A stretch of 48,918 nt of DNA from Microbacteriaceae bacterium PS02332. GTDB lineage: Bacteria; Actinomycetota; Actinomycetes; Actinomycetales; Microbacteriaceae. Shown one piece after another: positions 15,537 to 23,616 of the stretch. The position numbers and the translations under genes are program-made. The notes below the pieces were generated by a model, which did not search any database, was not told the DNA's origin, and worked only from the letters and a program-made list of their open reading frames with translations. The DNA is taken from assembly GCA_029959645.1 (NCBI GenBank), contig JASCOJ010000004.1, positions 1-48,918 on the forward strand. The letters run 5' to 3'. How positions within the stretch are numbered: position 1 is the stretch's first letter; each line of letters begins with the position of its first letter.

Positions 15537-17621
15537 GTGATCAGATGCGAACACTGTGGATCGACGCTCCCCGACGGAGCGATCTTCTGCGGTGAGTGCG
15601 GACGAGCCGTCACGGCCTCGGCGAGCCGTCGCGCGGCACCCGTCGAGACGGTCGCGCCGGTCACGCCGCCGCCGCTCCAGCAGCCCGATGCCCACGGGCG
15701 CCGTCAGGACCCGGCCACCGACGCGTGGCTCCCGGAGGCGACGCTCGACCCCGCGACCCGGGCCTGGCTCTCGGGACGGGACCGCCCCGCGGCCGACGTC
15801 CGTCCGGTGCCGGTGGACCGCCCGGGCGCCCAGGACCTCACGCCCCGAGGCGCGCCCACCCACGTGCACGGAGCCGGCAGCGGCCTCGGCGCCTGGACCG
15901 GTCCGGGTCAGGACGACGGCCAGGAGGCCCGTGGTGGCGTCCGCCCCGGACCCGATCGCCGGGCCACCCAGGACGACGACCCGGACGCCTCCGCGCCCAG
16001 CGGCCAGCGGGCGCCCGGGGGACCGGGGCCGTCCGCTGTGGTCGCGCCGGCGGCGTCCGACGAGACGTCGGACCGGGCGCCCAGCGCGTGGGCACCGGCG
16101 GCCGACCGTGAGCCGGTCCAGGGCACCCACCCGGACGACGACCCCGAGACGACACGGGTCGCGCGTCGCGATGGCGAGCCCGCGTCCGACGCGGCCCCGC
16201 AGGAGGCGGCCCCGGTGTGGGGTGCGCCGGTCGCGCAGCCCACGGCACCGCAGCCGCCCGCCGGCCCGTCCTGGTGGATCGGCCGCGGGGCCGCGACCGA
16301 GGCCGCGGTCCCGACCGAGGACCCGACGGCCGTGCCCGGCCAGGAGGCCCGTGGTGCCGCCGGTCCCGCCGCCTCCGGGAACGACCGCCCCCGGCCCGGC
16401 GACACCGCCGTCGTGCAGCCGCTCGCCGACCTGCGGGCCCAGCGGCCGACGCCGCTCGTGCGTCCGGGAGCCCAGACCGTCACCACCTGCCACGTGTGCG
16501 GGCACCAGCTCGAACCGGACGACATCTTCTGCGAGGAGTGCGGTGCGGTCCGACCGGCCGTGACGGCCGCCTTCACCGGCCCGGTCATGCCGCTGCCGCT
16601 GGCCCGCCCGGACTGGGCGGCCGACGAGGAGGCGCTCCGCAGCGCCGTCGTCGGGCCCCCGGCGGACGAGCCTGCCGACGAGGCCGGCCCCGAGCGCGAC
16701 GACGAGCGTGGCCCGGAGGAGCTGGCCGTGGGATCGGCATCGGCCGACCCGCACGCCCCGGTCGGGTCGGACGCTGCGGAGCGCGCGGACGGTGCGGAAC
16801 GGTCCTCCGACACGGTCCGCGAGGACGCCCCGGACGCCCCGGACGCCTCGGACGACCCGGACGAGGCCGCCCACGGCGGCGGCGGGGCGACCGAGGCACC
16901 GGATCGCGACGAGCAGCGTGAGGACGTCCCGAGCGGGTCCGACGAGGGATCGACCGCCACGACCTCCGGCCGACACCGGACCGCGACGGTCCCGGACACC
17001 GGAGCCGACGGCGCGACGCACGACGACCTGCGCGGAGCGACCGCCGCACCCGGGCCGGTCACGGACGAGGCACCGGCACCGCACGACACCGACGTCCCGG
17101 TCCGCTCGGCGGGCGCCCTCCGCACCGGCGACGCGGGCCTGCGGTCCGCGGTGCCGCGCAACGCGCCGCTGCCGCCGCTCCCGGGCGCCACAGGGGCGGT
17201 CGGATCCGCTCCCGGCGTCCTCGGCCTCGACCAGGTCGGCGACGACGACGAGGAGGACGTCGAGGAGACCCGGATCGTCTCGCGTCGGTCCGGCGGTCCG
17301 CAGTTCGTCCTGCACTTCAGCACGGGCGAGCGCCTGGGCGTCCACGGCTCCGGTCTGCTCGGACGACTGCCGCGCCCCGCGCCGGAGGAACGCTTCGACG
17401 ACCTGCTGACCATCCACGACCCGGGCAAGTCGGTGTCTAAGACGCACCTCGAGTTCGGGCGGGACGGCGAGGACCTCTGGGTCGCGGACCGCTTCTCGGG
17501 CAACGGCACGACCATCCGGCACATCGACGGGTCCATCCGTCGCTGCGAGCCGGGCCGTCCCTACCGGGTCGAGCGCGGCGCACGGGTCGACATCGGGGAG
17601 CAGTTCTTCCTGGTGCAGTAG
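15537..17621 (+). CDS. Zinc-ribbon and FHA domain protein
   Basis: A 694-residue protein with two CxxC-x(10)-CxxC zinc ribbons: Cys4/Cys7/Cys18/Cys21 at the extreme N-terminus and Cys318/Cys321/Cys332/Cys335 in the middle. Between and after them are long disordered, acidic, Pro/Ala-rich stretches. The C-terminal FHA domain covers about 590-690, with VSKTHLEF (the SxxH-type element) and SGNGTTIR in place of the usual STNG loop. Just before the FHA is an acidic EEDVEETRIV segment with Thr578, similar to the phosphothreonine switch sites of GarA/OdhI-type proteins. GTG 15537 is chosen because it places the first zinc ribbon at the N-terminus and has a good SD. It closes the kinase/phosphatase block and is a likely phospho-reader for it. 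Confidence 0.85.
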   Translation: MIRCEHCGSTLPDGAIFCGECGRAVTASASRRAAPVETVAPVTPPPLQQPDAHGRRQDPATDAWLPEATLDPATRAWLSGRDRPAADVRPVPVDRPGAQDLTPRGAPTHVHGAGSGLGAWTGPGQDDGQEARGGVRPGPDRRATQDDDPDASAPSGQRAPGGPGPSAVVAPAASDETSDRAPSAWAPAADREPVQGTHPDDDPETTRVARRDGEPASDAAPQEAAPVWGAPVAQPTAPQPPAGPSWWIGRGAATEAAVPTEDPTAVPGQEARGAAGPAASGNDRPRPGDTAVVQPLADLRAQRPTPLVRPGAQTVTTCHVCGHQLEPDDIFCEECGAVRPAVTAAFTGPVMPLPLARPDWAADEEALRSAVVGPPADEPADEAGPERDDERGPEELAVGSASADPHAPVGSDAAERADGAERSSDTVREDAPDAPDASDDPDEAAHGGGGATEAPDRDEQREDVPSGSDEGSTATTSGRHRTATVPDTGADGATHDDLRGATAAPGPVTDEAPAPHDTDVPVRSAGALRTGDAGLRSAVPRNAPLPPLPGATGAVGSAPGVLGLDQVGDDDEEDVEETRIVSRRSGGPQFVLHFSTGERLGVHGSGLLGRLPRPAPEERFDDLLTIHDPGKSVSKTHLEFGRDGEDLWVADRFSGNGTTIRHIDGSIRRCEPGRPYRVERGARVDIGEQFFLVQ

Positions 17622-17635
17622 CCGCTCCTCCTCCA

Positions 17636-17656
17636 CGGAGGGACGTCCGACCTCCG
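17636..17656 (+). terminator. Weak stem-loop after the zinc-ribbon/FHA gene
   Basis: CGGAGG (17636-17641), a 9-nt loop, CCTCCG (17651-17656), beginning 15 nt after the stop codon. The stem is only 6 bp and there is no U-tract, so a terminator role is tentative. Confidence 0.3.
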
Positions 17657-17715
17657 GTGTCCACGATCGGTCCCGTTCCGGCTCACGCCGGGCCGGGGTC
17701 GACTGTGCTGGAGGC

Positions 17716-18966
17716 ATGTCCTCCGCATCCGTCCGGCGCACCGCGATGCTCGGTGCCGTCGTGGTCACGCTCGGCGCGCTCCTGCTGCCGGGCACGGTCG
17801 TGTCCGCGGCGGGCCGGGTCGTGCTGCTCGCCGCCGCCGTGCTCTGCGCGGTCGTCGCGGGGACCGTCGTGGCGGACACCCCCGAGCCGCCCGACCCGCC
17901 TGAGCAGCCCGCGTCGGCCACCCCTACCGGCGCGTCCGAGCCGTCCGACCCGCCCGAGCCGCCCGGGTCGGCCGCGGCCGGGACGGCGCAGCTCGGACCG
18001 GTGACCCTCGGCGACGGCCCGGACGGTGCGACCGTCACCGCGGACCCGGCCGAGGGGATCGCGGTGCTCGGACGCGGGGCCCTCGCGGAGGCGGTCTTCG
18101 CGGCGCTCGTCGACCAACTCGACCGCGCGCTCCGGTGTGTCGACCGACCGGTCCGGGCGGAGCTCCGCGTCGCTGCCGACGGCGCGGTCGTGGGGAGCCG
18201 TCGCGTCCGGGCGGGGACGGCACCCGGTACGGCGGCCGCGTCGGTGGTGCGGGCGGACGGCGTCCTGCTCGGGACCGTCGTGCTCGCCACGGGGCTCAGT
18301 GCGGCGCCGTCCGCGTGGGGGACCGTCGTCGACGTCACCCGGCACGGGTGCTGTGTGCGGCGCCGCCACGACCCCGACGGCGTCGGGGAGGTGGTCCGGC
18401 CGGTGCTCCCGCTGCTCGAGGCACCGCCGGGCGCGGTGGGACGACGCGAGGCCGGAGGTCAGACGAGGGCGGCGCCCGGGCGCAGCGTCCCGACCGGACG
18501 GCCTCCGCCGAGGACCCGCTCGCCCGTCGTCGTCAGCACGTCGTCGACCGCCGCACGGGACACCAGGCCGTTGCGGGCCAGCAGGGTCAGCGCCGCGAGG
18601 GTCCCGGCGCGCGTGGACCCGTCGAGGACCTTCACCGCGACGGCCGGACCGCCCGGGACGCCCATCACCATGACGCCCTCGGCTCCGAGCTTCGCGACGA
18701 CGCCCAGGCGCTCGATCGTCACGGTGTTCGCGCGGCCGACGCCGTCGATCGCCCACGGGTGTGCGAGCACCGCGTCGGTCAGGGCCGCGGTGTCGTCGTC
18801 CGACCGGGCCACCACGCCGGCGATGCCACGGGCGAGTCCACGCAGCGTGAGCGGGAACACCGGAGCGCCGCACCCGTCCGTGCCGACGAGGTCGACCACC
18901 TCGCCGGTCGCGTCCTCGACCGTCGAACGGACGAGCTGCTGCAACGGGTGCTCGACGTCGAGGTAG
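17716..18966 (+). CDS. Hypothetical membrane protein; 3' end uncertain, runs antisense into the asparaginase gene
   Basis: I do not recognise this protein. Residues about 11-52 contain two hydrophobic helices (MLGAVVVTLGALLLPGTVV and VVLLAAAVLCAVVAGTVVA), followed by a Pro/Glu/Ser-rich linker and a soluble Ala/Val-rich domain to about residue 245 with a CC pair (TRHGCCVRRR). The plausible coding part ends near 18455. Past that point the frame stays open only because it lies opposite the asparaginase gene with third positions aligned, reaching a stop at 18966 after about 500 antisense bases. A lost stop by sequencing error, or a true convergent overlap, are both possible. TGGAGG at 17709-17714 is only one base from ATG 17716, too close for a normal SD; ATG 17746 is an alternative. 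Confidence 0.45.
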   Translation: MSSASVRRTAMLGAVVVTLGALLLPGTVVSAAGRVVLLAAAVLCAVVAGTVVADTPEPPDPPEQPASATPTGASEPSDPPEPPGSAAAGTAQLGPVTLGDGPDGATVTADPAEGIAVLGRGALAEAVFAALVDQLDRALRCVDRPVRAELRVAADGAVVGSRRVRAGTAPGTAAASVVRADGVLLGTVVLATGLSAAPSAWGTVVDVTRHGCCVRRRHDPDGVGEVVRPVLPLLEAPPGAVGRREAGGQTRAAPGRSVPTGRPPPRTRSPVVVSTSSTAARDTRPLRASRVSAARVPARVDPSRTFTATAGPPGTPITMTPSAPSFATTPRRSIVTVFARPTPSIAHGCASTASVRAAVSSSDRATTPAMPRASPRSVSGNTGAPHPSVPTRSTTSPVASSTVERTSCCNGCSTSR

Positions 18967-19445
18967 CCGGCCTCGTCCCAGCCGTGCACCCGGCACGCGG
19001 CGAGCATGCCGGCGTGCTTGCCCGAGCAGTTCATCGCGAGCCGCCGGGGTCCGGCCATGCCGCGCGCGGTCTCCCGGTCGAACGGCAGGTCCGGCGGGCA
19101 CCCGAGGTCCTCCTCGACGTGGTCGAAGCGCTCGAGCATCCGGAGCGCGAGCGCCTGGTGCGACGCCGTACCCGCGTGGCTGGCGGTGCTCAGCACGAGT
19201 TCCTCGTCGGCGAACCGGGCGCCGGCACGCCGGATCGCGAGCGCCTGGAACGGCTTCATCGTCGACCGGGGGTAGATGCTCGCCCCGGCGTCGCCGATCG
19301 CGTCGAGCACCGAGCCGTCGGCATCGACCACGACGCCGGCACCGACGTGGCGACTCTCGTCGAACCCCGATCGTTCGAGCACCGCGAGCTCGACGGAGCC
19401 GTCGGCGGTGAGAGGATGACGGTCGGTGGGGGCAGCCGCGCGCAT
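18459..19445 (-). CDS. L-asparaginase, Rhizobium-type (Asparaginase_II, PF06089)
   Basis: A 328-residue cytosolic enzyme hydrolysing asparagine to aspartate and ammonia. It belongs to the thermolabile family typified by Rhizobium etli ReAV, unrelated to E. coli AnsA/AnsB. The residues described for that family appear to be present: Ser61-x-x-Lys64 in RSTMKPFQ, Cys140 and Lys143 in MNCSGKHAG, and Cys192 in TDGCGAPVF. The start ATG lies 6 nt after a TAGGAT hexamer on the same strand, so the mRNA is probably leaderless. It is divergent from the OsmC gene (36 bp apart) and converges on the hypothetical membrane gene. Confidence 0.92.
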   Translation of the reverse strand: MRAAAPTDRHPLTADGSVELAVLERSGFDESRHVGAGVVVDADGSVLDAIGDAGASIYPRSTMKPFQALAIRRAGARFADEELVLSTASHAGTASHQALALRMLERFDHVEEDLGCPPDLPFDRETARGMAGPRRLAMNCSGKHAGMLAACRVHGWDEAGYLDVEHPLQQLVRSTVEDATGEVVDLVGTDGCGAPVFPLTLRGLARGIAGVVARSDDDTAALTDAVLAHPWAIDGVGRANTVTIERLGVVAKLGAEGVMVMGVPGGPAVAVKVLDGSTRAGTLAALTLLARNGLVSRAAVDDVLTTTGERVLGGGRPVGTLRPGAALV

Positions 19446-19451
19446 GCGGCG

Positions 19452-19457
19452 ATCCTA
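19452..19457 (-). promoter_or_regulatory. -10 element TAGGAT, leaderless asparaginase promoter
   Basis: Read on the minus strand, TAGGAT is followed by 6 nt and then the asparaginase ATG (19445). This spacing puts the transcript start at the start codon. Confidence 0.6.
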
Positions 19458-19481
19458 CCGACCGAGCAGGGAGGACCGATC

Positions 19482-19979
19482 GTGACCGAGCACACCTACG
19501 AGGTCGCCGTGCGGTGGACCGGTGACCGCGGCGTCGGGACCACCGGGTACCGCGACTACGGCCGCGACCACGTCATCAGCGCCGTGGGCAAGGCCGACGT
19601 CCTCGGCTCCGCCGACCCGGTGTTCCGTGGCGACCGCGACCGCTGGAACCCGGAGGAGCTGCTCCTCGCGAGCCTCACGCAGTGCCACATGATGAGCTAC
19701 CTCTACGCGGCGACGAAGCGCGGCTTCACCGTCGTCGCGTACGAGGACGCCGCGACCGCCACCCTCGACGTGCACGCCGACGCGACGGGTGAGGTCACCG
19801 GCGTCGTGCTCCGGCCGGTCGTGACGATCCGGGAAGCCGCCCGCGTCGACGACGCCGTCGCCGCGCACGCCGACGCGAACGCCCTCTGCTTCATCGCCCG
19901 GTCCGTCGCGTTCCCGGTCCACCACGAGCCCGAGATCCGCGTCCTCGGAGCCGAAGCACCGACGGATGCGGCAGACTGA
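19482..19979 (+). CDS. OsmC/Ohr-family thiol peroxidase-like protein
   Basis: A 165-residue OsmC-like protein. The family detoxifies organic hydroperoxides with a pair of cysteines. Both are present: Cys68 in LTQCHMMSYLY and Cys136 in ANALCFIARSV, with the usual NPEELLLASLTQC helix before the first and a VxxHPE-like end (VHHEPEIRVL). GTG 19482 is chosen over upstream openings because AGGGAGG at 19468-19474 sits 7 nt before it. It is divergent from asparaginase and followed by the FKBP lipoprotein gene after 94 bases. Its hydroperoxide substrate cannot be told from sequence. Confidence 0.92.
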   Translation: MTEHTYEVAVRWTGDRGVGTTGYRDYGRDHVISAVGKADVLGSADPVFRGDRDRWNPEELLLASLTQCHMMSYLYAATKRGFTVVAYEDAATATLDVHADATGEVTGVVLRPVVTIREAARVDDAVAAHADANALCFIARSVAFPVHHEPEIRVLGAEAPTDAAD

Positions 19980-20073
19980 CACGGCCCTGCCGCCCGGGCG
20001 ACCGCGGACGCACCCCGTCCGACCGGCCGTCCTCGTGGTGGACACCACCCCCGCACCCCGATCGAAGGTCCCC

Positions 20074-21042
20074 GTGAAGCGTCTCCGCCTGCTCCCGATC
20101 GCTCTCGTCCCCGCCGTCGTCCTCGGGCTCGCCGCGTGCTCCGGTTCCGGCTCGTCGAGCCCCTCCGCCTCGGCCACGTCCGCGCCGACCGCGACCGCGA
20201 CGCCGATCACCGCGTGCCCGAAGCCCGGGAGCGCGTCGAAGGCCGTGGACATCAGCGGTGCCGTCGGCGGTGACACCGCGCCGAAGGTGACGTTCGACAA
20301 GGGCATCACGGCGGACCCCGCCCAGGCGAGCGTCGTCACGAAGGGCTCCGGCAAGGCACTGGGCGAGGGAGACTACGTCCAGGTCTCCTACAGCGTGTAC
20401 CAGGCGAAGGACGCGAAGAAGCTCGGCACCGTGGGCTTCGACCAGGGCAACCCCCAGGTCCTCTCGGTGGGCGGCAGCGGCTTCGGGGCCCTGCTCGCGT
20501 GCTCGCACGTGGGCGACCGGATCGCGGCCGTCGGAGAGTCCTCGGCGCTCGGGTTCACGACCGGCGGCGAGATCGTCGTCGTCGCGGACGTCGTCGCGCA
20601 GACCCCGACCAAGGCCACCGGCACGCCGAAGGACCAGGACCCGAAGCTGCCGACGGTCGAGGACAAGGCGAACGGCGAGCCGGAGATCACCATCCCGGAC
20701 ACCGCCGCGCCGAACACGACGACCGCGGAGGTCATCAAGCAGGGCGACGGCGCCACGATCGCCGAGGGCGACACCGCGCTCGTGCAGTACAAGGGCGTGC
20801 TCTACGACGGCGGCAAGGAGTTCGACTCCTCGTGGTCGAAGGGCGCCCCGACGACGTTCACGATCGCGAACGGCCAGCTCATCAAGGGCTTCGTGACCGG
20901 TCTCGTCGGCCAGAAGGTCGGCTCGCAGGTGATGATCGTCGTCACCCCGGAGGACGGCTACGGCGCCACCCCGCAGGAGGGCTCGGGTATCCCCGCGAAC
21001 GCCACCCTCGTGTTCGTCGTCGACATCCTCGCCAAGGGCTGA
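20074..21042 (+). CDS. FKBP-type peptidyl-prolyl isomerase lipoprotein
   Basis: A 322-residue exported lipoprotein. The signal peptide has a basic KRLRLL start, a hydrophobic core and a lipobox LAAC with Cys22, followed by a Ser/Ala/Thr-rich tether. The C-terminal FKBP domain (about 230-322) has the family landmarks: [42 protein letters not shown] and the closing VFVVDIL. The first half (about 90-190) looks like a second, degraded FKBP repeat lacking these motifs. It should fold secreted proteins at the outer face of the membrane. GTG 20074 has GAAGG 5 nt upstream. Two bases separate its stop from dxr, which probably shares the transcript. Confidence 0.93.
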   Translation: MKRLRLLPIALVPAVVLGLAACSGSGSSSPSASATSAPTATATPITACPKPGSASKAVDISGAVGGDTAPKVTFDKGITADPAQASVVTKGSGKALGEGDYVQVSYSVYQAKDAKKLGTVGFDQGNPQVLSVGGSGFGALLACSHVGDRIAAVGESSALGFTTGGEIVVVADVVAQTPTKATGTPKDQDPKLPTVEDKANGEPEITIPDTAAPNTTTAEVIKQGDGATIAEGDTALVQYKGVLYDGGKEFDSSWSKGAPTTFTIANGQLIKGFVTGLVGQKVGSQVMIVVTPEDGYGATPQEGSGIPANATLVFVVDILAKG

Positions 21043-21044
21043 CC

Positions 21045-22130
21045 GTGCCGGAGCGTCGTCGGGTCGTCCTGCTCGGCAGCACCGGGTCGATCGGCACGCA
21101 GGCGCTCGACGTCGTGGCCCGGAACCCGGACCGGTTCGAGGTGGTCGGCCTCACCGCCGGCACCGACGCGGCGACGCTGGCGGAGCAGGCCGACCGGTTC
21201 GGCGTCGCGGACACCGCCCTCGGTGCCGCCGACGCGGAACGCCTGGTCCGGAGCGTCGAGGCGGACGTCGTGCTGAACGGCATCACCGGTTCGGTCGGGC
21301 TCGGGCCGACCCTGGCGACGCTCGAGACCGGCGCGACCCTGGCGCTGGCGAACAAGGAGAGCCTCATCGTCGGCGGCCCGCTCGTGCAGGCCGCGGCGGC
21401 CCCCGGGCAGATCGTGCCGGTCGACAGCGAGCACTCCGCGATCGCACAGGCGCTCCGGTCGGGAGCCGACACCGAGGTCCGTCGTCTGGTCCTCACCGCG
21501 AGCGGCGGCCCGTTCCGCGGCCGGTCCCGCGCCGACCTCCGCGACGTCACCCCGGCCGAGGCGCTCGCCCACCCGACCTGGGACATGGGCCTCGTGGTGA
21601 CCACCAACTCCGCGACGCTCGTCAACAAGGGACTCGAGGTCATCGAGGCGCACCTGCTGTTCGGCGTGCCCTACGACCGGATCGACGTCACGGTGCACGC
21701 GCAGTCGATCGTGCACTCGATGGTCGAGTTCGTCGACGGTTCGACCATCGCACAGGCCTCGCCGCCGGACATGCGGCTGCCGATCGCGCTCGGGCTCGCG
21801 TGGCCGGACCGTGTCCCTGGCGTCGGCGTACCGCTCGACTGGACGACCGCGAGCACCTGGACGTTCGAGCCCCTCGACGAGGACGCCTTCGGCGCGGTGG
21901 CCCTCGCCAAGCACGTCGGTCGGCTCGGCGACACGTTCCCCGCCGTCTTCAACGCGGCCAACGAACAGGCCGTCGCCGCCTTCCACGCGGGCGCCATCGG
22001 CTTCCTCGACATCGTCGCGACCGTGCAGCGCGTCGTCGACGCGCACACGGCGGGGGAGTCGTCCCTCGACGGCGTGCTCGCGGCGGAGCGGTGGGCGCGG
22101 CAGACCGCGGACCGCATCCTGTCCCGCTGA
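21045..22130 (+). CDS. dxr: 1-deoxy-D-xylulose 5-phosphate reductoisomerase
   Basis: A 361-residue enzyme for the first committed step of the MEP isoprenoid pathway, converting DXP to MEP with NADPH and a divalent metal. The N-terminal NADPH site [23 protein letters not shown], the metal/substrate motif [15 protein letters not shown], and the catalytic loop region with HPTWDMG and [10 protein letters not shown] are all intact, and the C-terminus has the usual [12 protein letters not shown] helix. Length is slightly short of E. coli (398). The GTG start follows an AAGGG inside the end of the FKBP gene. The pathway's ispG lies downstream at 25749. Confidence 0.97.
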   Translation: MPERRRVVLLGSTGSIGTQALDVVARNPDRFEVVGLTAGTDAATLAEQADRFGVADTALGAADAERLVRSVEADVVLNGITGSVGLGPTLATLETGATLALANKESLIVGGPLVQAAAAPGQIVPVDSEHSAIAQALRSGADTEVRRLVLTASGGPFRGRSRADLRDVTPAEALAHPTWDMGLVVTTNSATLVNKGLEVIEAHLLFGVPYDRIDVTVHAQSIVHSMVEFVDGSTIAQASPPDMRLPIALGLAWPDRVPGVGVPLDWTTASTWTFEPLDEDAFGAVALAKHVGRLGDTFPAVFNAANEQAVAAFHAGAIGFLDIVATVQRVVDAHTAGESSLDGVLAAERWARQTADRILSR

Positions 22131-22138
22131 CGCGGTCC

Positions 22139-22181
22139 GGGCCTCCAGGCCGACGGCGCCGCCGACCCGGTCGGGAGGCCC
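22139..22181 (+). terminator. Stem-loop after dxr
   Basis: GGGCCTCC (22139-22146) pairs perfectly with GGAGGCCC (22174-22181); the 27-nt interior is itself G/C-rich. No U-tract follows. It lies 9 nt after the dxr stop and before the rseP promoter, so it may end the dxr transcript. Confidence 0.45.
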
Positions 22182-22229
22182 TGGGCCGGCACCCAGCGCA
22201 CGCTCGGCTCCGGCATGGCGGTCGTCCCG

Positions 22230-22235
22230 TACCCT
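22230..22235 (+). promoter_or_regulatory. -10 element TACCCT, leaderless rseP promoter
   Basis: TACCCT is followed by 6 nt and then GTG 22242. No SD precedes this GTG or the alternative upstream ATG 22215, which supports a leaderless start at 22242. Confidence 0.55.
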
Positions 22236-22241
22236 TTCCCG

Positions 22242-23570
22242 GTGACCGTCGGAACCGTCCTGCTCTTCGTCCTCGGCGTGGTCGTCTTCCTCGTCGGGCT
22301 GCTCGTGTCGATCGGCCTCCACGAGTTGGGGCACCTCGCCTTCGCCAAGCTCTTCAACGTCAAGGTGACGCAGTACTCGCTCGGCTTCGGCAAGGCGATC
22401 TGGTCGTTCCGACGCGGTGAGACCGAGTACGGCATCCGACCGATCCTGCTCGGCGGGTACATCTCGATGGTCGGCATGCTCAAGCCGCGCGCCTCGGGTC
22501 GTGCGATCACGAACACCGGCATGTACTCGGCGTTCGTACAGGACGCGCGCGCGGCCAGCGCGGAGCAGATCGCGGAGTCCGGCGGCGACGAGTCGCGGGC
22601 GTTCTACCGCTTGACGCCGTGGAAGCGCATCATCGTGATGGTCGCCGGTCCGGCGATGAACCTCGTGATCGGCGTCCTGCTGTTCGGCGTCCTGCTCGTC
22701 GGGTTCGGTGCGCCGACCACGACGTTCACGTCGAGCGTCGACTGCGTCCTGCCGTCGAGCCAGACACCGAAGTGCGCCCCGGGCGACGCGGTGTCACCCG
22801 CGAAGCAGGCCGGCATCCGCCCCGGTGACGTCGTCCTCGCCGTCGACGGCGTCCGGAACCCGACGATCGACCAGGTTTCGACGGCCTTCCAGGAGTCCGC
22901 GGGGCGTCGCGTGTCCGTCGTCGTCGAGCGGGACGGCGCGGAGCGCACCCTCCGGGTGACGCCCGCCCTCGCCACCCGGGACGTGGTCCGCGCGGACGGC
23001 ACGGTCGCGAAGCGCGCCGACGGGACCGTGAAGACCCAGCGGGTCGGCGTCGTCGGTGTGAGCATCGGGCAGACCCTCGTCCGGCAGTCGCCCGCCGCGG
23101 TCCTGCCGGCGACCGGTGCGCAGATCGGCGCGTCGGCGCACCTCATCATCGACCTGCCGCAGCGGCTCGTCGCGGTGTGGAACGCGGCCTTCGGGTCCCA
23201 GGCCCGCTCGGCGGACAGCCCCGTGTCCGTGGTCGGTGTCGGCCGCGCGATCGGCACGGTGTCCTCGATGAGCGGCGTGCCCGTGGTCGACAAGGTGTAC
23301 ACGATCCTCGGGCTGCTGGCCTCGCTGAACATCGGCCTGTTCGTCCTCAACATGGTGCCGCTGCTGCCGCTCGACGGCGGGCACATCGCGGGGGCGCTCT
23401 GGGAGGCCGTCAAGCGCCGCACGTTCCGGCTGTTCGGCAAGGCCGACCCGGGTCCGATCGACCTGGCGAAGACGATGCCGCTCACGATGGTCGTCGTCGT
23501 CCTGCTCGCGGGCATGAGCGCGCTGCTCATCTACGCCGACCTCGTCCGGCCGGTCGACCTGTTCGGGTGA
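22242..23570 (+). CDS. rseP: Site-2 intramembrane metalloprotease (RseP/Rip1-like, M50)
   Basis: A 442-residue zinc protease that cuts membrane-spanning regulators such as anti-sigma factors. The HELGH zinc motif (27-31) lies in the first membrane helix, a PDZ domain (about 185-270, VSPAKQAGIRPGDVVLAVDG) follows the second helix, and the third metal ligand is in NMVPLLPLDGGH near the last helices. The start is set at GTG 22242 from the leaderless promoter; ATG 22215 would add nine residues without an SD. Its place between dxr and ispG is the usual actinobacterial order, although here two extra genes separate it from ispG. Confidence 0.95.
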   Translation: MTVGTVLLFVLGVVVFLVGLLVSIGLHELGHLAFAKLFNVKVTQYSLGFGKAIWSFRRGETEYGIRPILLGGYISMVGMLKPRASGRAITNTGMYSAFVQDARAASAEQIAESGGDESRAFYRLTPWKRIIVMVAGPAMNLVIGVLLFGVLLVGFGAPTTTFTSSVDCVLPSSQTPKCAPGDAVSPAKQAGIRPGDVVLAVDGVRNPTIDQVSTAFQESAGRRVSVVVERDGAERTLRVTPALATRDVVRADGTVAKRADGTVKTQRVGVVGVSIGQTLVRQSPAAVLPATGAQIGASAHLIIDLPQRLVAVWNAAFGSQARSADSPVSVVGVGRAIGTVSSMSGVPVVDKVYTILGLLASLNIGLFVLNMVPLLPLDGGHIAGALWEAVKRRTFRLFGKADPGPIDLAKTMPLTMVVVVLLAGMSALLIYADLVRPVDLFG

Positions 23571-23604
23571 GCCGGAACGCCGCCACCCCCGGCGCCCGGG
23601 CCAC

Positions 23605-23610
23605 TACGCT
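23605..23610 (+). promoter_or_regulatory. -10 element TACGCT, leaderless permease promoter
   Basis: TACGCT is followed by 6 nt and ATG 23617, with no SD in the gap. Confidence 0.6.
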
Positions 23611-23616
23611 CACCGC

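Noticed and set aside
15012-18338. Minus-strand open frame of about 1100 codons opposite the zinc-ribbon/FHA gene
   Set aside because: Low-complexity Ser/Thr/Arg/Ala text with no domain and no SD; the plus strand holds zinc ribbons and an FHA domain.
20035-20048. GTGGTG-GA-CACCAC dyad upstream of the FKBP gene as an operator
   Set aside because: A short 6-bp dyad of low complexity with no recognisable -10 nearby; too weak to call.
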